Shown: positions 1 to 8,075, numbered from the stretch's first letter. The stretch: DNA of 64,000 nucleotides from Opitutaceae bacterium (GCA_030693515.1 JAUYAK010000124.1:18264-82263); one strand, 5' to 3'. Numbers and translations are program-made. Notes: a model not told the origin generated them from the sequence alone.

Positions 1-398
1 TGAAACAGAATCACGACCATCGCGATTCGGCCCAACCAGATGTGCCAGTTCACCTCCGGGCCTAAAACCAGTGAGCGCTTGCCGCCGCCAAGCACGAGCA
101 AGACCGGGTGCGAAAGCACCAGCAGCGAAGCGACGACCGCCATCGTCTTGTGGAAACTGAAGAGCAGGTTGAGCCCGAACGGGCGCTCGATCCACTTGAG
201 CCGTGCCGAGAGGACGAACTGCATCGCGAATATCGCGAAGCCGACCAGCGCGAGATTCTTGCCAATCGTATAGACAAAACTGTGATCCGTCGCCGGGCGG
301 ACAAGCGCGACGATGATGAGCGGCGAGAGCACGATCACTACATACGCCAGCATTCGCGCCAGCGCGCCCGATTGTCCGCTGGTTTCGTCGCTCGACAT
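1..398 (-). CDS. Ferric-reductase-like transmembrane protein, 5' part only
   Basis: The reading frame opens at an ATG at 398 and stays open to the window edge, so only the first 132 residues are present. It begins MSSDETSGQSG and then shows hydrophobic helices separated by short charged loops. A helix with SFHKTMAVVASLLVLSHPVL carries two histidines about 15 residues apart, as expected for haem ligands in the ferric-reductase/cytochrome-b fold, and another histidine follows in NWHIWLGRIAM. The family moves electrons across the membrane to reduce metals or partner proteins. It is the last visible gene of the copA-copB-peptide operon, which suggests a role in copper or iron redox handling. The NAD/FAD-binding half, if present, lies outside the window. 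Confidence 0.72.
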   Translation of the reverse strand, partial: MSSDETSGQSGALARMLAYVVIVLSPLIIVALVRPATDHSFVYTIGKNLALVGFAIFAMQFVLSARLKWIERPFGLNLLFSFHKTMAVVASLLVLSHPVLLVLGGGKRSLVLGPEVNWHIWLGRIAMVVILF

Positions 399-455
399 GA
401 GACGTGGATTGCAGCGGCGCCGCGCTTTCGGGTCCAATTGACCCGGAAGGATGGC

Positions 456-587
456 TCAGTGCTTGTGCCCGCAACCGTCCACCCCGAAGAGCGGCATGAA
501 GAGCGCGAGCGCCAACACCGTCTGCCGTAGCCATTGCGTCTGGGTCAGAGCGAACATTGCGCGGATGATTTTGTTTTTTGTTTTCAT
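456..587 (-). CDS. 43-residue exported or lipid-anchored peptide ending CGHKH (paralogue 1)
   Basis: A short frame starts MKTKNKI, continues with one hydrophobic helix (VLALALFMPLFGV) and ends DGCGHKH. The next upstream gene (645-776) has exactly the same length, the same first seven residues, a shared QxxWLxxxxxxL pattern and a similar ending, GCKPHH. Conservation of length and both termini in tandem copies argues that it is translated, although it is very short. The GC near the end looks like a lipobox; if cleaved there, the mature product would be a five-residue lipopeptide, CGHKH, with a plausible metal-binding Cys-His set. It lies 57 bases after its paralogue and 57 before the reductase-like gene. 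Function is unknown. Confidence 0.55.
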   Translation of the reverse strand: MKTKNKIIRAMFALTQTQWLRQTVLALALFMPLFGVDGCGHKH

Positions 588-644
588 AGTCGGCCTGTTT
601 TCATGATTTCTCCGGCCACCGCCGGGATTACTCTGGAGACTCAC

Positions 645-776
645 TCAATGGTGCGGCTTGCAGCCGGTGATTCCAATCAAGACGACGGCGACCACCAGGG
701 TCACCGCTGCGGGTTGCAGCCATTTCGATTGAGAAAGCGTGAGCACGAAGCTCGTGATTTTGTTTTTCGTTTTCAT
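645..776 (-). CDS. 43-residue exported or lipid-anchored peptide ending CKPHH (paralogue 2)
   Basis: This is the partner of the peptide at 456-587. It begins MKTKNKITSFV, has a long hydrophobic stretch (AAVTLVVAVVLIGITG) and ends GCKPHH. IGITGC resembles a lipoprotein lipobox, which would leave a CKPHH peptide on the membrane. Both members sit in the copA-copB operon, just downstream of copB (40 bases). The longer frame that begins at 872 overlaps copB and is not needed, because the sequence shared with the paralogue starts at the ATG at 776. A role in periplasmic copper binding is an inference from context and the Cys/His ending. Confidence 0.55.
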   Translation of the reverse strand: MKTKNKITSFVLTLSQSKWLQPAAVTLVVAVVLIGITGCKPHH

Positions 777-816
777 GGGATTCCGTGTTGCGGAGATATT
801 TTGAATTCGGGTGGAT

Positions 817-1617
817 TCAGAACCATGTCCGCAGTCCGAATACCACGGACGTGGATGAAGTGTCCTCGCCACTGCGCCGCACCAAATCGGCGGTCTTGCC
901 GAGCACGCGACGCCAGGTCACGCCGACGTAGGGCGAGAATTGCCGCCGGAGGTCGTAGCGCAGACGCACGCCGAATTCGAAATCGTTGACCCCGGCGGCG
1001 ACATTCCGACGAGTGTCGTCCTGGAGCGCGGCGTTGAGATCGATGCGCGGTTGGATGACCCAGCGCTGCGTGATCAATTGATCGTAGCTCGATGTGAAGC
1101 GAAACGAGGCCTTGCCCTTTTCGCTCAGGAAGAGCGCCGGCTCGATGTCGAACCAGTAAGGCGCGAGTCCTTCGAGTCCCACCACGAAAAACGCCGTGGT
1201 GTCTCGCGCGCGGCCACTGTATTGCCTGTCCACACGCACGCCGGTTTGGAAATCCCAAAACGGGCTGAAGAGCCGGCTGTAGAGTGCCTGCGCTTCGAAC
1301 TCGCCAGTCTTCGCGCCCTTCGTCTCCTGCTCGCCCTCGGCTTTCCACCAGAACCGCTGGTAGTCGCCGCCGATCCAGCCCTGCGCATCGACGACCGCTG
1401 CGTCGGGCGCATCGCCGGTGCGGAACTCGGATTTTTCAAACAGTGTGAACGTCCTGAACATCGGATCGTGCATCGCCGGCTCCCAGCCGGGCGGCAGTGG
1501 TTTTCCCAGACCGCCGCCATGCCCTGAGTGACCGGACTCGGCGGCGAACCCCACGGCCGACGAGCCGAGGAGGAACGTGAGCGCGACAACGAAGTGAGAA
1601 AGCGTTTTCGTGTTCAT
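817..1617 (-). CDS. copB: Copper resistance protein CopB (outer-membrane)
   Basis: 266 residues starting MNTKTLSHF with a signal peptide ending near GFAAE. A short His/Gly-rich segment (SGHSGHGGGLG) replaces the long Met-rich repeats of Pseudomonas CopB. The rest matches the PcoB/CopB family: a DPMF-containing segment, alternating beta strands such as QRFWWKAEGEQE and FRFTSSYDQLITQRWVIQPR, DFEFGVRLRYDLRRQFSPYVG near the end, and a terminal aromatic, GLRTWF, typical of outer-membrane barrels. It directly follows copA (stop at 1629), the usual copAB order. The start at 1617 is preferred because it opens the signal peptide. CopB is thought to bind or pass copper at the outer membrane together with the CopA oxidase. 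Confidence 0.9.
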   Translation of the reverse strand: MNTKTLSHFVVALTFLLGSSAVGFAAESGHSGHGGGLGKPLPPGWEPAMHDPMFRTFTLFEKSEFRTGDAPDAAVVDAQGWIGGDYQRFWWKAEGEQETKGAKTGEFEAQALYSRLFSPFWDFQTGVRVDRQYSGRARDTTAFFVVGLEGLAPYWFDIEPALFLSEKGKASFRFTSSYDQLITQRWVIQPRIDLNAALQDDTRRNVAAGVNDFEFGVRLRYDLRRQFSPYVGVTWRRVLGKTADLVRRSGEDTSSTSVVFGLRTWF

Positions 1618-1628
1618 GGTGGTTCTCC

Positions 1629-3659
1629 TCACGCGACGCTGAACACGCGGAACATCCCCGCATCCATGTGATATTGCAGATGGCAGTGGAAGGCCCAGTC
1701 GCCGCGCGCGTCCGCGGTTACGAGCACCGAGATTTTCTCGCCGGGCTTCACGGTCACGGTGTGCTTCAGCGGTGCGAGTCCCTCGGCGCCGTTCTCAAGT
1801 TCCATGAACATCCCGTGCAGGTGCAGCGGATGCTCCATCATCGTGTGATTGATGAATGTCACACGCACGCGTTCGCCGAAGCGCAGTCGAATCGGTTCTG
1901 ACTCGGAGAATTTCTTGCCATCGAAGCCCCAAATGAATCGCTCCATGTTGCCCGTGATGTTCATCGTGATCTCGCGCTCGGGCGCAGGCATCGGTCGCGC
2001 ATCGAGTCCCACCAAATCTCGATAAACCAAAACGCGCCGGCCATCTTCGCCGAGCCCGGTGCCGGGCTCGTGCGCGCGGCTCATCGGCGACATCGCCATC
2101 ATGCTGTTGCCCGGCCCGAATTCGTTTTTCATCGCGCCCATCCCGCCATGGCCGCTGCTCATGCCCGCCATGCCTTCGTGACCGCTCGGCGCGGCGGAAG
2201 ACGACGGAGCCGAAGCAGTGCCTGCCGACGGAGCGGCGCCGTGGCCGGCGTGTCCTCCCGCAGTCGGAGCAGCGGGCGTTGACGGCGCTGCGGCATTCGA
2301 GCCGTGCGCACTCTGATTCATGCCGGGCATCGCCCCCGCCGTGGGAGCCGGTTTTGGGGTGCCCATCATCGCCGAATGGTCAGCGGCGCTCATGCCGCTC
2401 ATCCCGCCCTTTTGCTTTCCACCCATTTCCATCTTCCCCATCGCGGAGTCGCCCATCGCCATGTCGCCCATGCCCATGTCGGCCATGGTGCGCAGCGGTC
2501 GCTTTCTCTGCGCGGGGATTTCTGGCATCATGCCTTCGCGAGGCGCGAGCGTGCCGAGCGCGAAACCGCTCCGGTCGGTCGACTCGGCAAAGAGTGCGTA
2601 AGCCCGGTCCTCTGTCGGCTCGACGAGGACATCGTAGGTTTCAGCCGCGCCCATACGGAATTCTTCGACCTCAACCGGCTTCACGTGCTGACCGTCCGCC
2701 TGCACCACGGTCATTTTCAATCCGGGAATGCGGACATCGAAATGCGTGGTCGCCGCGGAATTGATGATCCGCAACCGCACGCGCTCACCAGGACGGAAGG
2801 TTCCCGTCCACGGCGTCGCCGCCGGCCGGCCGTTGAGCAAGAAGTTGAAATATGTCCCGGTGAGGTCGGCGATGTCGGTGGGGTCCATCCGCATTTTCCC
2901 CCACATCGCTCGCTCCGCCCAAGTCTGCTTGAAGCCTTTCTTCGACACGTCGTCGAAGAAGTCGCCCAGCGTTCGCTGCTGCATGTTGCTAAAATTGCTC
3001 TGCTTTTTCAGCTTCGCGAGGAGCCGGTGCGGGTCCGCGAACGTCCAATCCGAAAGCACCACGGTATGTTCGCGCGAGTAATTGAACGGCTCGGGTTCGG
3101 CGGGATCTATGATGAACGGGCCGTAGAGCCCGAGCTGCTCCTGCATCCCAGAATGACTGTGATACCAATACGTGCCGTATTGCTTCAGTGGAAAACGATA
3201 GATGAACGTCTCGCCCGGATCGACGCCCTTGAACGTCACGCCCGGCACGCCATCCATTTCGTTTGGCAGGAGGATGCCGTGCCAGTGGATCGACGTGCGC
3301 TCCTTCAGCCGATTCGTGACGCGCAGCTCGACATCCTGGCCTTGCCGGAAGCGCAGCAGTCGCGCCGGCAACGAACCGTTGACGGTTACCGCCTGTCCAA
3401 CGCGGTCGCCGATGCGGAAATCCATTTTATCAATCGTGAGTTCGACGACGGTTGGATTCCCCGGCGCTGACGCAGCCGACGCAGCAGGTGTGCTCGGCGT
3501 CGTTGCTCCGGAGTGGCCCGCATGTGGCGTCTGCGCATAAGCCGGAGCAAGTCGGGACAACCCAGCCCACAGGCCGGCCGCGCCCGCGGCGCGCAGGAAA
3601 TCACGGCGCGACGACCCCAAAGCGTAAGCGCGGACGGGAGAAAGTTCAGCGCGAGGCAT
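1629..3659 (-). CDS. copA: CopA-type multicopper oxidase with Tat signal
   Basis: About 676 residues. The N-terminus has a twin-arginine signal (SSRRDFLRAAGAAG) followed by a hydrophobic stretch ending in AYA. The four multicopper-oxidase motifs are present: SIHWHG, TYWYHSHSG, EHPLHLHGMF and the C-terminal FHCHLQYHMDAGMF, which carries the type-1 copper ligands including Met. Between the second and third cupredoxin regions lies a long Met/His/Gly-rich segment (MADMGMGDMAMGDSAMGKME and more), typical of CopA/PcoA proteins that bind Cu(I) in the periplasm. The frame extends to 3776, but that would place the start upstream of the promoter-like sequence at 3737-3766 and before the Tat signal, so 3659 is chosen. 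It probably oxidises Cu(I) to Cu(II) together with CopB. Confidence 0.95.
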   Translation of the reverse strand: MPRAELSPVRAYALGSSRRDFLRAAGAAGLWAGLSRLAPAYAQTPHAGHSGATTPSTPAASAASAPGNPTVVELTIDKMDFRIGDRVGQAVTVNGSLPARLLRFRQGQDVELRVTNRLKERTSIHWHGILLPNEMDGVPGVTFKGVDPGETFIYRFPLKQYGTYWYHSHSGMQEQLGLYGPFIIDPAEPEPFNYSREHTVVLSDWTFADPHRLLAKLKKQSNFSNMQQRTLGDFFDDVSKKGFKQTWAERAMWGKMRMDPTDIADLTGTYFNFLLNGRPAATPWTGTFRPGERVRLRIINSAATTHFDVRIPGLKMTVVQADGQHVKPVEVEEFRMGAAETYDVLVEPTEDRAYALFAESTDRSGFALGTLAPREGMMPEIPAQRKRPLRTMADMGMGDMAMGDSAMGKMEMGGKQKGGMSGMSAADHSAMMGTPKPAPTAGAMPGMNQSAHGSNAAAPSTPAAPTAGGHAGHGAAPSAGTASAPSSSAAPSGHEGMAGMSSGHGGMGAMKNEFGPGNSMMAMSPMSRAHEPGTGLGEDGRRVLVYRDLVGLDARPMPAPEREITMNITGNMERFIWGFDGKKFSESEPIRLRFGERVRVTFINHTMMEHPLHLHGMFMELENGAEGLAPLKHTVTVKPGEKISVLVTADARGDWAFHCHLQYHMDAGMFRVFSVA

Positions 3660-3731
3660 AGGATTTAGTGCCGAGTAGGTGGGCACGCGGGCATTAAGTC
3701 CGTCGCACGCAAGACCACTGTCGGCGTAAAC

Positions 3732-3766
3732 ACAGAACGGGGGTTCACTTGGCAGTTCCTTACACT
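3732..3766 (-). promoter_or_regulatory. Candidate ECF-type promoter for copA
   Basis: On the minus strand AGTGTAAGGAAC is followed after 17 bases by TTCTGTG, about 75 bases before the copA start. The identical 12-mer occurs on the plus strand at 3958-3969 in front of the methyltransferase gene, pointing the other way. GGAAC-type -35 elements are typical of ECF sigma factors, and an ECF gene lies at 17837-18406; a link between them is inference. Confidence 0.4.
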
Positions 3767-3957
3767 TCCCATCCACAAGCGCTTACCTCATGAACGCGGC
3801 AGACAGCGTTATGAATCGAAAAGCGCGCTTCACTTCATTTCAGCGCAGACGCTGTCAATCGACCCTATGTTTGTGCGCGCCGCGATGGCGCTCAGCAGCG
3901 GCTCCGTGATCTCGAACCCGCTGCCGCACGGCGGCTTCGGTTGTGACGTTATGCCGG

Positions 3958-3990
3958 AGTGTAAGGAACCCCGAGCGCGGAAAAGGTCTA
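3958..3990 (+). promoter_or_regulatory. Candidate ECF-type promoter for the methyltransferase gene
   Basis: AGTGTAAGGAACC (GGAACC at 3965-3970) is followed after 16 bases by TCTA at 3987-3990, 25 bases before the ATG at 4016. The 12-mer AGTGTAAGGAAC is repeated exactly, in inverted orientation, at 3755-3766 upstream of copA, so the two divergent genes appear to share a promoter type. Confidence 0.42.
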
Positions 3991-4015
3991 TCTTGGCGCC
4001 CCAATAGCAGCCCTG

Positions 4016-4789
4016 ATGAACCAAAATCTCGCCACGACCTTATTTCCGGAATGGACCACCACGCCTCCCAAATTCCTCCGAACGATTAATAAAGTGATAC
4101 GCCGGCGACCACTGCGGTTCCGATTGGAGCGCGCCGTCGATGGTCGCATTGATATGACTACAATCGAACAGCGCGTTCACCTGATGGAGCTGCTCACAGT
4201 CGTAGTGCAGTATGAAGTGGCGGGTGACGTTGTGGAGTTGGGAACTTTCGAAGGAAAGACCGCCGTCTTACTCACGCGAGTGCTTCAAGAACTTGGTTCA
4301 CCAAAGAAGCTCCACGTTTATGATGCGTTCGACGTAGGATATTTTCTGGGCGAAGAAGCCGATGTTCTCGCGCTTCTGCGTCAAAACTTTGCGGGTGCTG
4401 GAGCGCGCCTGCCCGAAATTCACAAGGGCTACTTCGAGCAGACGCTGCCGGCCGAACTCCCTGAAACCGTTTGTTTCGCGCATCTCGATGTCGGTATCGG
4501 TCCGCATCCGGATCGCCACAAAGGAGTCATGTTAAAATGCCTGGAGAGTATATACCCGAGGCTCGCGCCGGGGGGTATTTGCCTGCTGATGGACTACAAT
4601 GACGGGAGCTTCTCGGATGTGGCGGACGGCCACCCTGGTGTTCGCCAGGCCACGGACGAGTTCCTGCTAAACAAGCCTGAGAAGGCGGTGACGCTCTACG
4701 GCGGTCAGGGTGCGATGGGCTATTTTAGGAAATCAGGGATGCCGGCGCCGCAGAAAGCCGTGGAGCGAGAACACATGGCGGTTAGGTGA
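4016..4789 (+). CDS. TylF/MycF-type class I SAM-dependent methyltransferase
   Basis: 257 residues. After about 60 residues the SAM-binding core is visible: VVELGTFEGKTAVLL (motif I), LHVYDAFD at the end of strand 2, CFAHLDVGIG and the strand-4/5 region YPRLAPGGICLLMDYND. This is the pattern of the macrocin O-methyltransferase (TylF) family, which also includes many proteins of unknown substrate. It is read divergently from copA and has a matching promoter-like box, so it may belong to the same metal response, but no substrate can be named. About 60 bases after the preceding gene's control region there is no other gene with it; it appears monocistronic. Confidence 0.8.
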   Translation: MNQNLATTLFPEWTTTPPKFLRTINKVIRRRPLRFRLERAVDGRIDMTTIEQRVHLMELLTVVVQYEVAGDVVELGTFEGKTAVLLTRVLQELGSPKKLHVYDAFDVGYFLGEEADVLALLRQNFAGAGARLPEIHKGYFEQTLPAELPETVCFAHLDVGIGPHPDRHKGVMLKCLESIYPRLAPGGICLLMDYNDGSFSDVADGHPGVRQATDEFLLNKPEKAVTLYGGQGAMGYFRKSGMPAPQKAVEREHMAVR

Positions 4790-4955
4790 GCGGGCGGGCG
4801 CTCAACAACAACCCGCTGCCCGCTGCCTTGATTAGGTTTCAAAGGCGGTAAGGCGTCGTTGCGATGCCCGCGCTCAAAGAACATCATGTCAGCGACGGCG
4901 ATTCGATGAGAGTGTTAAATACCTCATCGCGCTTCGCCGCGCATCATACCTGCAA

Positions 4956-4983
4956 AGAAAAAGCCCGGAGCGCAGCTCCGGGC
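4956..4983 (-). terminator. Intrinsic terminator after the DUF305 gene
   Basis: A perfect 9-bp stem (gcccggagc at 4963-4971, gctccgggc at 4975-4983) with a 3-base loop is followed on the minus strand by TTTTTC. It lies 30 bases beyond the stop of the DUF305 gene. There is no T-run on the plus strand, so it acts mainly for the minus-strand transcript. Confidence 0.85.
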
Positions 4984-5013
4984 CGTGAAGAAAGTGAGTG
5001 TTGTGAGGGAGGC

Positions 5014-5838
5014 TTAGCGCGAGGCGCCTCGCTTGAAGCCCTTCAACTCGTCGATTTCTTTTTTCTGAACGTCGATCGTCTTTTGTGCGAACTGTTTCAC
5101 TTCGGCGCTGCTGGCTTGGTTCTTCGCCAACTCGGACATCTCGATCGCCATAGCGTGATGCTTGATCATTTCGTCCGTGAACACGCGGTCGAATTCGGCG
5201 CCTTGCGCAGCTTGCAGCTTGCCCATCGACTCAGTCTTCATCGCTTCGTGCGAGGAACCTTCATGAGAGGTGCGGCCGGTCGGGGCGCCTGCGTGCGTGG
5301 CCGTGCTTGCGTGCGAGGTCTGATCCGTGCTGCCGGTGTGCACGCCACGGGTCTCGTCAACGCGCGACACGTTGGTCTTGGACACGTGCTGCGTATTTTC
5401 CGCGGACCCAGTATTCCGCCCGCTCGTAAGCGAGCTCTTGTCCGTCGACGTCGGGCCGACGTGGGTGCCCTTAGTCTCTTCCGAACGCGAGATGCCCGCG
5501 GTGGTGGAGACGTGGCGGTCGCTGCTTGTGCCGCTCGCAGAGGCGTGATGGCCGCTCCCGGCCAAGCCTTTCAGTTCCTCAACCTCCTTCTGCTGCTTGT
5601 CGGACATCTTTTGTGCGAACTGCTTGATTTCGGGCCGTTGCGCGCGCTGCTGCGCAAGGCCCGCCATCTCGATTCCTTGTTGATGATGCTCGATCATCTG
5701 GCCGACGAACTTGTGGTCGAACTCCTCGCCTTTGAGCTTTTTGAGGTTCTCCGTCATGGGATCTTTGGCAGCGAGCTGACCCGCTGCGAGGACGCACATC
5801 GCGAGCGCCGTGATGCTAAATTTCAGAGGTGATTTCAT
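5014..5838 (-). CDS. Secreted protein with two DUF305 domains joined by a Thr/Ser/His linker
   Basis: 274 residues with a signal peptide (ALAMCVLAAGQLAAK). Two DUF305-like domains are visible, at about residues 28-95 and 200-270. Each has a paired-His helix (MIEHHQQGIEMA and MIKHHAMAIEMS) followed by KQFAQK and a Lys/Glu-rich helix ending ELKG. Between them is a roughly 100-residue low-complexity linker containing two degenerate repeats (SRSEETKGTHVG and SRVDETRGVHTG). Known DUF305 proteins such as cyanobacterial CopM bind copper in the periplasm through the His/Met helices, so a periplasmic metal-binding role is likely. The gene stands alone, ends at a strong terminator and is preceded by a region with four ACCGGT palindromes. 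Confidence 0.85.
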   Translation of the reverse strand: MKSPLKFSITALAMCVLAAGQLAAKDPMTENLKKLKGEEFDHKFVGQMIEHHQQGIEMAGLAQQRAQRPEIKQFAQKMSDKQQKEVEELKGLAGSGHHASASGTSSDRHVSTTAGISRSEETKGTHVGPTSTDKSSLTSGRNTGSAENTQHVSKTNVSRVDETRGVHTGSTDQTSHASTATHAGAPTGRTSHEGSSHEAMKTESMGKLQAAQGAEFDRVFTDEMIKHHAMAIEMSELAKNQASSAEVKQFAQKTIDVQKKEIDELKGFKRGASR

Positions 5839-6215
5839 ACTGTGTTAGAGGTTGATTGTGAACGCCTACTTCCGGTGGAAGTGATGATGATAGGACCGGT
5901 GAAGCCTGTTATTTGTGCGCGGCCTCGGCTTAGAAGGGAGCTGCCACACACGAGCCATCTGCAAACTGCGTTTGAAACAATGCGGCTGTAACCCGGACAG
6001 CGCACAGCCGGACCGGTTCATTACACTAACCATAAGACCGGTTCACGAACTGTTTGGGGCAAGGAACCTTCCGTTGAACCCCGCTCACCGGTCATCAAAG
6101 ATATCCGTCCTTCAGCTAGATCCCATCATCAGTTCTTTCCGGAATGGAGTCCAACGCTTCGACTCCCGAATTGAAGAGTTTCGCCGCGGCAAGACGTGGC
6201 CCGAGAGAGCCGGAT
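5839..6215. promoter_or_regulatory. Intergenic control region with repeated ACCGGT palindromes
   Basis: No convincing gene lies in this 377-base stretch. It holds four copies of the 6-bp palindrome ACCGGT, at 5895-5900, 6012-6017, 6037-6042 and 6087-6092. Two of them sit in an exact 10-base direct repeat, GACCGGTTCA, at 6011-6020 and 6036-6045, 25 bases apart. The region is upstream of the DUF305 gene and could hold its operator, but this is only a pattern observation. Confidence 0.35.
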
Positions 6216-7457
6216 TTATCGCACAGTGACTAGCGCCGTCACGACCTTCGATGGCGTGCCTTCCTGAGTATAGCAGAGGAGAAACTGCGCGGGTGAAGCA
6301 TCGTGCAGCAGCGTGATGCGCGGAAAGCCGCTGGCTCGCGCCGTGGTCGTCGGGGCTAACAGCATTGGCGCCGAGAGTTCGCCGCGCGGCGACTGCACGC
6401 GCAGAAAGATGCCACCTTCCTTTTCTGTGCCGGAATTCTCCAACCATGTGACGACTGCCGCGCCATCGGAGAGGACCGCGCAGTCAACGCGACCCGCCGG
6501 ACGACCAAGATCGATTTGCGTCGGCAAACCGAACTCCGCCGTCCGATCTTTCGCGCGGGCAAGATACACCCGCGGTTGATTGTTCGCCACGGTGAACCAC
6601 GCGGCCGTTACGTGTTCGCGGGAGCTGGCGAGCTGCGGACCATTCACCGGACACCCCGCGATTTTCCAGCCATCGGCATGAAGCAGCTGTGATGGCTCCC
6701 AGCGACCAGCTCGAAATCGAGCGGTGCGCATATCGCGCACTTCGTCCTTCGTGCGTCCACGATAGGCGAGCAGCGCACCGCCGTCGGCGGTTGGCACGAA
6801 CGAGAGCTGACAGCAGTCGCACACGAAATCATCGACGAGCACGTCAGCGCCAATTTCGCCGCCGAGCACGCGCGAGTAGAGCGCTTGCTGGTTCTTTCCA
6901 CCGCGTCGGGCTCGACCATCGAGCCATGCAGCGAGCAAGCGCCCATCGGGCAGCGGTTGGAATGCGACGAACTCAACCGAGTCGCTCGCGCGCGTGAGTG
7001 GCTGCGGTGCGCTCCACGTCGCGCCGCCATCCGTCGAAACGCTAAACTCGGCGTGATAGCCGTCGCCGTGATGACCGCCGCCACCGTGGCTGCCCACGAA
7101 CCACGCTGCCGTCAGCCTATCCTTTTGCACGGCGAGCGCCGGAAAATCCGCCCAATTGACAAACCAGCCGGCACCCCGAGCAATGAGGCGCGATTCACCC
7201 CAACGAGAGCGCGCGGCATCGAAGCGCGCGCATTTGAGCGCGTGCTGCCCGGCTTCGACCGGCTCAAGCCACGAGAGCCAGTGTTCGCCCTCCGCCGACG
7301 TGACGAGCGACGAGCCCATCGCACCCGGCCCGCACGGAGACGGGATCGACGCGACGTTCGCCACGAGCGGCCGCACAGGCGCGGCGGCGAAGACCTGCGA
7401 ACCGTGCATGGCGATTGCCGCGGCGAGCGTGAATTGAATGCGGGTGAAGAATGGCAT
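6216..7457 (-). CDS. Exported sialidase-fold (BNR-like propeller) protein with a CDCC motif
   Basis: 413 residues with a signal peptide ending near QVFAAAP. The body has recurrent propeller motifs such as FSVSTDGGATWSAPQPLT, ending in Asp-box-like SxDxGxTW, and repeated AAW/LxAW strands (LTAAWFVGSHGG, LLAAWLDGR, VTAAWFTVANNQ), which place it with sialidase-like beta-propellers. A Cys-rich motif, DFVCDCCQ, sits in the middle, and there is a His/Gly cluster (GSHGGGGHHGDGYH). The catalytic Arg triad of true sialidases is not evident, so an enzymatic role on sialic acid is doubtful. Given the Cys and His clusters and the setting among copper genes, a periplasmic metal-binding scaffold is an alternative. 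A terminator just upstream separates it from the operon that ends at 7588. Confidence 0.7.
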   Translation of the reverse strand: MPFFTRIQFTLAAAIAMHGSQVFAAAPVRPLVANVASIPSPCGPGAMGSSLVTSAEGEHWLSWLEPVEAGQHALKCARFDAARSRWGESRLIARGAGWFVNWADFPALAVQKDRLTAAWFVGSHGGGGHHGDGYHAEFSVSTDGGATWSAPQPLTRASDSVEFVAFQPLPDGRLLAAWLDGRARRGGKNQQALYSRVLGGEIGADVLVDDFVCDCCQLSFVPTADGGALLAYRGRTKDEVRDMRTARFRAGRWEPSQLLHADGWKIAGCPVNGPQLASSREHVTAAWFTVANNQPRVYLARAKDRTAEFGLPTQIDLGRPAGRVDCAVLSDGAAVVTWLENSGTEKEGGIFLRVQSPRGELSAPMLLAPTTTARASGFPRITLLHDASPAQFLLCYTQEGTPSKVVTALVTVR

Positions 7458-7492
7458 TCGAGCGATAACGACAGGGGATGAGAAAAAATCCA

Positions 7493-7533
7493 GCCCCCCG
7501 CTCGCTAAAACAGGAGGCTGGATCGCTAGTTAC
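7493..7533 (-). terminator. Intrinsic terminator ending the RND-chaperone operon
   Basis: On the minus strand ATCCAGCC (7533-7526) pairs with GGCTGGAT (7505-7498) and is followed by TTTTTT. It lies 55 bases past the stop of the 7588-8070 gene and before the sialidase-fold gene, so it probably closes the operon that begins at 16894. Confidence 0.8.
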
Positions 7534-7587
7534 CAGCTAGCGCCAATGTCCGCACCAAACTCCTCAGTCTTGTGCGGAATTCGTGCA

Positions 7588-8070
7588 TCACTTGATGCTG
7601 CCGCAGGTGAGCATCGATTTTCCGAAATACGGGTTGCTGATCTTTTTCGAGGTCTGCACCCAATCGCCTTCGCCGCCCTCGACCATTGGACAATTCGCGA
7701 CAAAGTAACCTTCCTTGCCTTCCGCATAGTGAATCGCTCGCTTGCTCAGCGCCTTGAACTCGGCACGCGCCGTCTTGAGCGAGTCAGCCGTGGCGATCTT
7801 CTTCACCAGCCCCGCGAACTTTGCCTGCCGGTCCTGCTGTTCCTCCGTGAGCGGCTCTTTGAGCGGAGTTTTCGGCTGCGTCGGAATCGCCGCCGCGGCC
7901 TTTTTCGTCGCCGCGAGATCGTCCGCCGCGAGCGCAGCGCGCACCGCCTCGTATTGAGACAGGAACGCCTTTTGGTCGTCGTTTAACGGAGCACTTTTGT
8001 CGTGAGCATAAACGGTCGTTCCCAAGAGGGAGCAGCCGGCGAGGGTCAGCAGCAGTCGGATGTTTTTCAT
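7588..8070 (-). CDS. DUF3347 / CusB-C-terminal-like periplasmic metal-binding protein
   Basis: 160 residues starting MKNIRLLLTLAG with a signal peptide ending VYAHD. An all-helical central part (LTEEQQDRQAKFAGLVKKI) leads to a C-terminal motif, VANCPMVEGGEGDWVQ followed by ISNPYFGKSMLTCGSIK. NCPM...NPYFGKSMLTCG is characteristic of the DUF3347-type domain, also found at the end of some CusB adaptors, whose Cys and Met residues bind Cu(I). The start at 8070 opens the signal peptide; the longer frame from 8130 overlaps the upstream gene. It is the last gene of the RND operon and five bases from the NTF2-like gene, so it probably hands metal to the pump. Confidence 0.8.
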   Translation of the reverse strand: MKNIRLLLTLAGCSLLGTTVYAHDKSAPLNDDQKAFLSQYEAVRAALAADDLAATKKAAAAIPTQPKTPLKEPLTEEQQDRQAKFAGLVKKIATADSLKTARAEFKALSKRAIHYAEGKEGYFVANCPMVEGGEGDWVQTSKKISNPYFGKSMLTCGSIK

Positions 8071-8075
8071 GAGGA

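Noticed and set aside
3660..3776. Start of copA at 3776
   Set aside because: It would place the start upstream of the promoter-like box and before the Tat signal; ATG at 3659 fits better.
3830..4024. 64-codon minus-strand ORF between copA and the methyltransferase gene
   Set aside because: It overlaps both promoter-like regions and has no recognisable sequence.
6063..6068. GGAACC as another ECF promoter
   Set aside because: It lies on the plus strand facing away from the DUF305 gene and has no TCTA partner at 16-18 bases.
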